Part shown: piece after piece, positions 44,101-56,100 of the stretch | Layout of the letters: each line of letters starts with the position of its first letter | How positions within the stretch are numbered: position 1 is the stretch's first letter | DNA from: Aphrocallistes beatrix | Lineage: Eukaryota > Porifera > Hexactinellida > Sceptrulophora > Aphrocallistidae | Assembly (NCBI GenBank): GCA_963281255.1 | Contig: OY725495.1 | Location: forward strand, 2,852,001 to 2,916,000 | DNA length: 64,000 nt | Direction of reading: 5' to 3' | The notes under the pieces: generated by a model | Told to the model about the DNA's origin: nothing | Seen by the model: the letters and a program-made list of their open reading frames with translations, nothing else | The model's database searches: none | Position numbers and translations under genes: made by a program

Positions 44101-47100
44101 TCTCAATCAAAAGCCCCCATTTTCACCCCTTTTTTCAACATACTCCACTCCAAAAGCCTCAAATACCGCCCCTTCCATATTAATACCCGTTTATTTTAAT
44201 CTAATGAGACGAAATTCCCATGAAACTTTCCAGAGACGAAAATCCGTGGGACAAAAAGTCAGGGGGCGAAAGTTCCACTTCCTATAAATTTAATATTATT
44301 TTCCGGCTTGGGGGAATAATCTTCTATGACTTATAGTGAATCTATCTATCGGGCTTACTTTCATATGCTCGTTGGCCATGATTTGGAAAGTCTCCATGCC
44401 TCTAGCCACCACTGCCACGTAGCCTGACCTCTTTACTGATTTCAGCAACTCGATTATTCTCACTCTTGGGAAATCGTCCTTCTTCTCCTCAGTAGACCAG
44501 AAGTCCTCGGACACCTGTAATGTACCAAGTCTAGGATTATCTAGGAGCATCTCGCCCTCCTTTAGGCTTATAATTTGAGTCCGATTGTCTTAAGGAGCGC
44601 TAAGATTAAGACTACTCTCATATACATATGTTATTCAGCGATTTGGGCGTATGGAGAATTAGGAGCATATCATAGGGATTGGTTTGGCATGCTACGCGTA
44701 TCCAGGTTCAGAACCGCTCAATAGATGCTAGGTTAGATTTAGTTTAGAGCATTGAGTCATACCTGTCTAACTTGAGTTGTCTGATGCGGCAGAGAGCATC
44801 TGAGAACTGCTAGCCTACCTAGCAGCTGCGCTCTACTCCTTAGCAGCGATTGCATGCTGGGTGGTCTAATCTGCACACAAGGATGATAAAGTAATGGTTA
44901 GATGCTGTACGAGGCACAGGAAAGTTTTTTTTTCCTGGGGTTTCTACTAAACCTAGGCATTCTTCCCATTACGTATTGTTGAAAGCCAATTTAATGGTAC
45001 ATCTTGCAAATCGAACTATTTGATCGGACTTTGCGAAAACACGAAATAGAAGTGGCGTTATGACACACCGACGTCGCCACTTTTCCCAGCCATTTTCAAT
45101 ACGATTTTAATTTTAAAAAAGGATTTGGATATCAAAAAGATCGTAGAATACCACTAGTAACGTATTACACATATGTCAAATCCATATACAGTAGAACTCG
45201 GTTAGTACGTACTCTGGATAAGACGTACTTCGGCTTAGTACGTACTCATTTTTCTGAACCAAAATTCATTAATTCTATAGATTCCTATATTTTGGGTTAA
45301 TTTAGTTTATTGCTTACGTCATCCAAACGAACAAATATCAAATATTCGTCTCAGACCTACAAAAATAAACTTTATGTAATTAAGATTTAGAAAATACCGT
45401 AAACTGGGGCGACTTTGTCGTAAGAGGTGACTTTGTCCCACAATAGCAAATTTAATAAAATATACTGAAATATTGCTGTTTAATAATATTACTAATTAAA
45501 CCCTCGCCTGGCTAGGTCTCAAAAGTATAAATAGAGAAAACCCCACTTTCATTTTCACTTTCAATGTACTTTCATTTTCACTTTCAACATTCCTAGCCAA
45601 CCGCGGGTTAATTAATTAACCCTACTTGGACTCGGAATGTTGAAGTGAAAGTGAAAGTTAATTGAAAGTGAAAATGAAAGTGGGAATTTTATATTTATAC
45701 TTTGTACCCCAAGTCCAAGTAGGGTTAAATACCTTTGGATATACTATTGAGAGTTTCGTTCAATATATTATCAATGTGATTACATTGATTCATAAGTTTG
45801 AGTATATTTAATTAATTAAAATTGCTATTGTGGGACAAAGTCACCTCTTAGGGCCCAGTTTACGGTATCTTTTTGATTTTTGAAAATATTATTACTGCGA
45901 GAAATTTACTCCGTAAACAAACTTCTGGTTAGAATAACCTCACTTTTGTCTAGAACTTCCACGATAACGTGCTGGCTAAAGCAGACATCCTACAAGCAAC
46001 TGTAGATGCGTATGCCATATTCGATGACGTCCCCTGTCTAACCCCCAGGTGTGTTCTTCATTCAGTTACTCCTGTTTATTTAAGAATCTATGGTGTATTT
46101 CTACGTACTAGTTCAGGGAGATTTTTTGCTGCTTTGTGCAAGATATCTCAGCTAAAGTATGCTGCTCGTACAGGGTTTCTCCAGCCACCCCTCCCCTCCC
46201 CCCAGGGAGCTGGTTAGCCCCCCTTAATTTAAACTTCAAGCCACCCCCTTCCCCATTAAAAAATCGTGTCTATATCCTTGTAGTTGTAACTAAACTACAG
46301 TTCTGTGATATCGACAGAATTGTAAATAATTCCTAGAATCAGAATCAGAGGTAAATGCAAATACAATCGACTCTGCTTAAATATAATCACATCGGTGAGA
46401 TGAAATTTTGCCCCGATTAAGCAGAGAACCCTATTAATCGAAAATATTTTGTATTAGCTTCTATGTGTGAGAGCTATTCCGGTACTGCCAAGAGTGACCA
46501 GATTAAGCGGTTGATCCGATTAAACAGTGGTCCTATTAAGCGGGGTCGACTGTATTCAGCTGCACGCCACCTTTTAATACATGTATATCACAATTTTTTT
46601 TGGTATATTAAAATTTTCTTCAAACCTCATTGTTTCTGAGCTGAACTAGAACTGTAGATTAATTTTCGATTTTAAAATGATCTTAATTAAACTAGTAAGA
46701 TCGCATTCCTCTAAATCCAACATTCTGGGATCAAGTAATAAAAGTTAAATTCAAAGTTTAATAAATACAAGTACATGTACAATGCAAAAAACACTAATAT
46801 CCATAGTTCAATAAAAGAATAAGTGATTCTACTTTGTTAACTGTCCATTACAAATTGCTAAGTGTTTGGTAGCAGCGTGTCTCGAGACAAGAGCATCAGC
46901 TGGGTGGACCCCTCCGGAGACAAGACCACCCGGCCTGACTCCGTGACGCACAGGTCCGACACTCTGGTGCGGGTCAGCCCTTTCAGATGCAGTCTCTCCG
47001 CCAGGCCCTGTCCGGGGCGCAGCAGACAGAGAGCTGTTCCCGCCATCCCTACCCGCTTCGAGTGAGAAGAGGTGTGGACGAGGAGGTCTCCTGTGGGGGA

Positions 47101-50100
47101 GAGGTGGAGAGAGCGGATGGGATGCGGTAGGTCTCCGATTGCCATCTCGTAGAGCAGTTGTCCCGCCGCACTCAGCACGTAGAGAGTGTTGTGCTGCGAG
47201 GATACGGTGTAGATGCAGTCGTTCTCGTCCACTGCCAGGTGCTTGGGGGAGGGTAGCAACGTGTGTGGCTGATAGGAATGTTCTCCTATCGATACGGCAG
47301 CAGAGAAGTCTTTCTGGCAGATTAGCACGCAGTGTCTGGCTGTGTTGGCGATGACGAGCTGGCGCGCAGAGGTGTGTCCCATCTCGTGGGGGTCCGCGAG
47401 GGGCTGGTGGCCGACGTGGGACATGGAGTAGAGGAGCTGTCCGTTGCGCAGGAAGACCTGGAGGCTGCTGGCCTGTCTGCTCGTGACGTAGAACCTGTCC
47501 CCGTGCTGGTAGAAGTGGTTGATGGGCGCCAGGAGGGTGGAGCTGTGCAGAGCTACGGTGTGCAGCAGCTGTCCCTCCGGGGCTACCAAGTGGATGAGGT
47601 TCTCACCCGCGTCCAGGAGGTAGAAGTTATCGCCGGGCGCCCGCGACAATCGCACCAGGTCCGTGCGGTCGTGAGACAGGCCGAGCGCGGGCTTGGAGAT
47701 GGACTCACTGGCTAGCACCCCCTGACACCTCGAGATGTTCCCTGCGAGTGGCGCTCTGGCCAGGAAGTGGGGGTCGATCTGGAAGGAGACGGACGGGGTC
47801 TGTCTGGAGAGGGAGCGCTTCTGGCTGCTGGTGAGGACGGACTGGTAGAGCGCTTCTCTGTCCACCTCTTCGCCGAGACCGGTCTCTCCTGTCTGCACCT
47901 AAGGACGATATTGAATTATGATAAGTCCTTAGTCGATTATGATTATTGTATCGTCATCAATCAAATCCCTGATTGAGATTATAGTATTTCATAAAGGAGA
48001 CAGATTAGGGATTACCTCTTGGTGTGATGCATTCTGTAGTCTGGTGACGTCATCAGATATGGCAGACTCGAGGAGACTGAGTTGGGACTCGACTTGCTCA
48101 GTGATGCGAGAGAGAGTGTTGAGGAGAGATTCACGTCTCTCCTTCAGTGAGTGTAGCAAACTGTCGAACGTCTCAACAACGTTATCCCTCACACGATCGT
48201 GCTGCTTTGTAGAAAGAGATCTCAGCTTCTGAATCCTGCTCAGCTCGTTGCTGAGCTCCTGTAGGAGTTCACTGTTCCGGCCTTCATTAGACATTCTGCT
48301 ATTGCGCTAACTGACTCTGTAGGTTGCGATGATCTCTTTAAATAATCAATTAATTGATTCACTGCGTCTACTCACGTTTAAATTATTCATTCGTATGTCA
48401 TAATACTACAGTTGAGTTAATGAGAAGGCAAATAGTATCAATTTACATTAATAACATGGCTTCATCGACTGGAGAGTGTCTAAAACAAAAGAGGGATGTT
48501 TCACTGCATCTCGGCATGATGGCCAGCACAGTGGGCAAAAAGTGCCTTACTGTTCTCGGTTAATATGAGCGAACTTGAAGACCACTTTTAAGTCCAGCAA
48601 TGATGACCGCATCATCAATGCCTGGCCTCTCAGCATATTAGCATATTGAAATTCAAGCCAAGGCTGAGAATCCACGACTGCTAATAAAGTAGACGAATCC
48701 GTGTAGGCGTGTCGTAAAAGCCAAGAAAAACCCATCAACTTCAAAGTTCTTGATGGTAGAAGTCCTTATTGTTCAGACACCCTCAGATCAGTCGTTTCGT
48801 CAATGGTCAGAGAGAGAAGTGCATCATGTTTGATATCCTCTACCAGATTCCGAAGAATTGTATGGTGGGCCATCTAGAATTTGGTGATGTATAGCTGGTG
48901 AAGTCCATGCACGTTTTGCTGATGTCATCCACTGCTTTACATCTGAGTTATATTTCCCGAGATCTAAAGTCTGACAAAATTTGAATCTTGTGCTGTGAGA
49001 CCTCTCAAAGCTTGACCTAGGCGACCAAGATAGAAAATCACATCAAAAATAGCTTTCAATTCCCCGTGAGTCTCTTACTCATCAAGGCTTATGACCGATT
49101 TTAATTTATCCCCGATTACTTCTTCAGCTTTTGAAAGGCGACATAGCGCCCACAGATAGTTTGCGGTTTAGCTAAGTCATGCTTAGAAAGTGAATCCTTT
49201 CCTTTCCTACACTTAGACTACCACCCTTGATGAATGGAGAACCGTTAATATCTTGTTTAACCCATGAAGAAAATCGACGGTGTTCCAAGGTCCAGCAGCA
49301 AGGCTCACACCATGCAATATTACGAGACAGATTGTATCGAAGCCATCAAAATTCATTTGACCAAGTTTCACTTTGGAATGATCGCTTTTTGTGCTGTCTC
49401 GAACCGATATTCGTTATTGAAAAAATGGATTTTCCCAAGAGCCTCAACATCCCTACCTGCAGCTGATCTGAGTATGATTCGATTGGATTACGACTAGGTA
49501 CAAATTCTTTCAGGTGACAGGATACAATTGTTTGTTGAGGAATATCACCTGCAGCAGGAATGAAAGAATCCACAGGTTTTAGGAAATAGGTTACAAGCGT
49601 ATCATTTGAATCCAGTTCTTTTTCACAAACATTATGTTGTAATTGCTAAATTTAATGTTTAGATAAAAATGCTGGGGTTTATCTAGGAGCGTGGAAATTG
49701 AATTAGTCCACCATACAGTAAAACAGAATGGAAACCAGGTTGTGCCGCTTATCGAACCTACTAATTTCGCATTTTTGTTTCGCCCATCGTAGGGTTAGGG
49801 TCAAATACAAATGTATTTATTTCTAGTTTATCAGAAAAACCTAAGCTCTATGTCAAACAAACAAACTTCAGTTCTTCGATGCATAATTGTAACAAAAAAT
49901 GGGGCGCGTGCCACCAAATTGTGTCGCGCGACACAATTTAGCATAGGAAATACCCAGGCAGACCAGGAATTAAATTTCAAAATTTGTCTTTGAAAATAGA
50001 TTATAAGGTAACTTTTACGTAGAATCTGAATTTCTGTCTTTTTGACATCAGAACAATTAAAAAAGCACAAAAGACGACACTCTCAAACCAGTATACTGTA

Positions 50101-53100
50101 CAACTGCATTCCAATTCCAATTCATTTCAATCCAATGAAACAAAAATCTGCCAATGAAAGGAAGCTAATTTCGCTTTGTTATAATTTTAAAATAATTTCT
50201 CCTCTAGAGGTCACTACACAGTGAAGGCCTACCCAACCTTCTTTCAGCTGCACGGCAAGACCTACAACTACAACATTCCTTACAACACCATCATCCGTCT
50301 GTTCCTGCTGCCCAACCCCGATGGCATCCACATGTTCATCGTCAAGTACCTGGAGCCCCCCATCAGACAGGGACAGACTCGACACAACTTCGTGATTCAG
50401 AACTACACGAAGGAGGACATGTGTGGGATTACGCTCACCATTCCAGACGAGGATCTGGCTACGAAATTTAATGGAAGGTATGCATACATTCTGATTTCTA
50501 AATTATTATTTTTGTTAAAGTTTGCTTACCATTTTGTGAACAAAAACAAACAATTGCTTTTGTCTCGGAGCAGCCATTCTTTTTTCACAATTTATACATT
50601 ATCCAAATGATGGTTAATTTTGACATCTAAAATGATTGTTAATTAATAAATAAGTTATGATAATATTATGATAACCCTAATTTGACGTGGGGTCAAAGGT
50701 ATAAATAGAAATGACCCCACTTTCATTTTCAATTTCAGTTCACTTTCAATTAACTTTCACTTTCACTTCAACATTCCAAGGCAAACGTAAAATGTTCGAA
50801 CTATCTTATAAGCGACTACCACAAACTTTGAGATAAGAAAAGTCTCTCAAATGAATGAATTCCTCCGCTCTAGCACGGGGAGATGATAGTTCAGTACTAT
50901 TTACATTTTCCTTTTGCTACTAACCAGAACTCGCCTGTAGACTAACCCGCACCATGACTGGTCCCACGTACGAGGTGTACGCGCGCATCCTGAAGGAGCT
51001 GGTGGGGAGGAAGATCACCATCCCCGGCAGCTACACCAGCAGGAGCGGCGCCCATGCCATCCACTGCGCGCTGAGAGCTAACCCCGGACTGCTCTATCCG
51101 CTGGAGAAGGCGTTCCTCTTCATCCACAAGCCCCCCGTCCTGATCCGGTTCGACGAGGTGGCTACTGTCAACTTCGCTCGAGTGTCGGGGGGCGGGACCA
51201 TCAGGTCATTCGATTTCGAGGTGGAGAACAGGAACGGGACTTCTTACACATTCAGCAACATAGCCAGGTAGGGGCAGCATGGAGACAGGTATTCAGATTG
51301 TGAGTTTCTGAAAACTCTCTTTATTTCTGTGTTTTCAGTTCCAAGAAGATTTATCCAAGGACTGTCCCAGAGTTCCTCTAAGATGTAGAATATTTCAGAA
51401 CTGAATCAAACTGTCCGAATACATATTTGGATTATATTTTGTGATTCTATTGATTATCTCGCTTTTAACATTGGACGCTTCATTCTGTAACACATGCAGC
51501 GTCTTCAACTTTCTAGCACTTACATCATGCAAATATTCATTTTCAAAATGACTTTTTTGGGTTCTTAATCTAGTTTGCAATTGCATTTCATAAAATGTGT
51601 TTATGTAAATCAAAAAGCGATTATTTAATTCTTATTTATCTGTGAATTATTCTCAATTGCTCCCAATTATATACGCGAGATGACTAATAGTAGAACTACA
51701 AAATCTCCATCCCATTATATGGATATTTTTATAGTTAGAAATGCTACATACTGTACATCGTAAAGGAACTTTTAGGCAGACCATGTACACATTTAAAATT
51801 AAATTATAGTCCAGGCGATATTTGAAAAAAAAGCATCAAACTTGTCATGCAACTAGATTGAACGTTCCAAAGGATTTTAGACGTATTGCCACCGCGAAAG
51901 TGGCACTACATCTGAATATGTTTCGAAAAGTTAAATCTAGTTGCTTGAGAAGTTTCATGCTTTTATGATAAGAAATGCACGATTATTAACTATCTTTGTA
52001 GAGAGGACTATCCCGCTCTGTGTGATTTTGTAACTCTAAAGAAACTGGCTGTCAAGAACAAAGGACAGAGGGTTGGTTGATAAAATATCTTCTCTACTCA
52101 TGAATTCAACTGGGGCTCACAATCCCGGGATCCTTTCCCGCGGGATTGAGTGAAAAGGCTGATTGTATGAATGAGAAAAATTTCAGACAAAATAGGTGCC
52201 ATAGGGATTACAGATCCTTTGGCGCTGTCAATTAAAGTAATAAATTCCGAACAAATCATTATTTAATATTCAATATATGAAAAAATTCTTTACGCATGCG
52301 TAATTAATACTACAATAACACCAGTTCTTATAGAATATGTACGTATGTGTGCTCATGGTTGCCCAGATCCCCCCCCCCAGAACCCAAAGATAAAGCCCCA
52401 TAGACGTAATACAGGATTTAGTTTTTGAGCCCTCCTAGAAGCCCAATCTATTAGCTAATGATACCAAATGTTCGGCGCCCCTGGGGGTGTTTTGATGCAG
52501 TGGTTCTCAAACCTTTACATCGTGTGCCACCATAATGACCGATATTTAAATATAGCCCCATAAAATAGACCATTGGCGTACCCCGAGAGTCAAAAGGGTC
52601 CGCAAACATGGACGTCGTCAGAATTTTTCCTCTAGGGGGAAAACACAGCAGTTTTTATGATGCAGGGACACAACATCCAGATGGGGGGTCTGGGGGCGGT
52701 GTAAGCCCTCAGTGGGCATACGCGGTTCCGCTGGTGCGGCGAGCGCCGTACCTCCTTGTGTGTAGCTCCTATGTTAGGGGATATACTTATAGAATATAGA
52801 ATGGATAGTATGCAACTTTCGTCCGTTCTGAATTAACTAGTGAACCAATTTGTATCTTATCAGCACCCGACAAGATATCATAGGTAATAAATCAGTAAAT
52901 ATTACATCGATGTAGTATTTACTGCATTCAAATACCTTGTACGACGTAGCTGGACCAAATTTGAATAATATTTCTGCTTTTTCCGAGTGGATGTGCCGCG
53001 CCTGAAGGGGGTTCACAAACTTGTGGGTGCTGCAATTTTACACGAGAATAAAAGGGAGGGGAGGGAGCTTCAGATGCAGCCTGTGAACAATGCGGTGTAC

Positions 53101-56100
53101 GCCCCTGTAAACCATTAGATAGACCTAAGGTCGTATGGCTCGCAGGTAGTCAAACAGATTGAAACAGACATATTTTCCAAAAAAAAAAATACCCCAGTTT
53201 TCCTCCTTCTTTCCCATCGCTTTACAGTTGCCATTCAGACATTCCAGAGAGTCCTGTGGGCAGTCAAGTGAGCATATTCAGAAACTTATCGCATCTGGCA
53301 ATAACTGTACTCCACTATGCTCACTTGACTGAGCGGGACTTTGTGGGATGTCTGGGTGGTAGCTACATGGAAAAGGTCGAGGCAAATTGGGAATCTTTTC
53401 ATGTTCCCATCAACTGCCAGATAGCAAGTCAATTACAGAGTGTAGTTGAGATGTGTATTTCTAGAACATCCGAGACTCGATTCATGATGGGATAGATGAC
53501 AGCGACAATGACGAGACAGACCATTACTTAGAGCAGATGAAGGCGGAGGGAGAGATGAAAGACAGTGAAGATGGTGAGTCAAGGCTTTTCAGTTCAGATC
53601 TAAGTTTTAGTTCAAATGTGTTATTTTCATCTTGATAGGTCACAAATCACGGAATAGTCTAGTCTCGCAAACACTCCAATCGCTTCATCGATAGTTTAGC
53701 TATGTCATTACGGTTATCCCTTGGGTCGCGAATCATTTAGAAGGTCCATAGTTCTGAATTGGTAGGACATGTTGAACTATGAGAAACTGTATATTATATA
53801 GTACAGGGTGATCCAAAAGTTCTGCAACTATAAATTCTACTTCATTGATTTGACTAAGATAATTTAATATAAGTATTGGAACAAATAAAAGTATTGGAAC
53901 ACCCAGAATTTTCACAAAATAATAATTATAAAATGGGCATAATTGTGAAGGAGAATCCATCTAAATTATGCCATTTAATGCTTTTCTGATATTAAATTCA
54001 TGTTCTACACATTCGAATTATCCAGGATATAAGCTTTCTGAAGATAGTTTATTTACGAAAGCTAATTTTTGTGCATCTTGAGCCAATTGTCACAAATAAA
54101 AACCACTATACATGATGGTGATATGTGGCAAAATTGCTTTCGGATGCAATAAGTCCCTAGAAATATAATATATGGGTAATTCGATACGTAGAACACGAAT
54201 TTTATATCAGAAATGCACTAAATGGCATAGTTTGAATGAATTCTCATTGACCAAATTACCAATTTTATTACTATTATGATGGGAAAATTTGGGCTGTTCC
54301 AATACTTTTGGCCAGGTAGTGTAGTATTAACTATATTTTTAATACTAAACGTGTATATTCTGAGGTTAATTAATAGCTAAAATTAGTTAATACGTAGGGT
54401 ATTCCTACTATTGTGTGAACAGGGCCGGCCCCACCACGGGTGTTCTGGATATCTGGACACCACTTCCTCCTCTTTTATCTAATTGTACAGTATATAGCCC
54501 TCTATAAATGGACAAATAAATAAATCAATATTTCAAACATTTGGTTCATATTCTTCTCGGCACAGACTATCGACCAAATGTGTACTGTAATTCTTTCTAA
54601 CCACTTTAGAGGATTCCAGCTATGCTGCTGAGTCTGAAAAAGATGACAGATTAGAGTGAGTATTTAAGGTTGATACTATTTTAATGGAATATGTAGGATT
54701 TACATATTTAATGATATTTTGTTGAATACTCAATTTAGAGGTTCCCCTACCTTTCTTTAGATACGACTCCGATGCTTCTGTCTCATCTCACTCGTCTGAC
54801 GGCAGTGAGCCCGCGTCCAAAGATCATAAGCCGGCCAAGCACAGCAAGGCAGAGAAGGTGGTGAAGAAGGAGGAGAAGGATAAAGAAAAGAAACAAGAAA
54901 AGAAAAAAGAAAAGAAGGTTAAGAGCCCCAGCAAGCATAAGGAGAAACGCAGCACAAGTGAGAAACCTTCTAAAGTGAGTCTAGATTCGATTAATCATGA
55001 TTCTCCTAACATTATTAAAATACGTCAACGTCGAGGCTGTGGAGTAGTCACACCTGTAGCCTAACACATTTAAATCAGAGTATAATATATATTCTATGAT
55101 CCCTGCATACATTACTACCATATTATGAAATTCGAGAAATCTTTCAGATATAGAATTTGATATGTTGGAACGATTTAACTGTAGTTTGTTTATGTCACAG
55201 TTAAAACGTCAAATCTTGCCTGAAAATTTCAGTCATTTCCCATCAGTTATTATGCATAATACACGTACAGTCAGGGTCGCTTATTATGAACCCGCTTAAT
55301 ATGAACATTCGTTTATTATGAACTAACCTCCTGGTCCCAATTTCACTTTTTAGATAGGATTTGTATTGAATCAAGTTCGCTTAATATGAAGTATCTCTAT
55401 TATGAACAGATTTTTTGGTCCCCTGCTGGTGGTTCACAATAAGCGACCCTGACTGTACTTGAGTTTGAGTCATTATTGACAAGGTCTGGTCAAGGCTGGA
55501 TTCAGTTAACCGGTTAACCGGCTAACCGCCGTTAATCACGGTTAACGGTTTAAAAAATCTTGGATCGGTTAGCCAATCTGCTTTATTTTCTAAATATTTA
55601 GACTAATTTCATTGTTTTCAGATGGAGATTCATGAATATTACTTCTAAAATTTGATTTACAATATTATTTCTATTTTCTTAACCAAATACTTAAGTAGTA
55701 TATTTCGAGATAATTGAAAATTGTAATTTTTTCAATATCAGGTTAAATATTAGTCGAAAAATCCATATTTCTATCAATTAATATTGACATCGGTTAACCG
55801 GTTAACCGTCCTGGAGGAAACCAAAATAACCGAGCCCGAATATCGGTTAACCAACCCCAGCCCTGGTCTGGTGAACGTTAGTATCACATCCCTACTTGAG
55901 TGAGGCTTAGTATTTGAAATAAGTTACCATAAGAAATAAAATAAGAATAGTATTACACTCTAGGCATAATATACATAGTATATCTGAAAGGAGACTAGGG
56001 GTTATTGGACACAGCTCTTGAGTAGCACGTAGATGAGGACAGTTCCCTTCTTGCAGTAGGGGTCTCGAATAACGGAGGCGATGGGGATGGTGCAGATCTT

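Noticed and set aside
44359-44559. Longer MRPL2 exon 2 starting at 44559
   Set aside because: In phase but the acceptor (CCTAAAG) is weak; the TTACAG at 44515-44520 is preferred. Kept as an alternative in the gene entry.
47332-47715. Plus-strand open frame of 127 codons
   Set aside because: Antisense shadow of the GC-rich NHL exon.
53256-53495. 79-codon plus frame overlapping SSRP1 exon 9
   Set aside because: It reads a different frame from the exon and covers a small palindromic element; only 53465-53573 is exonic.
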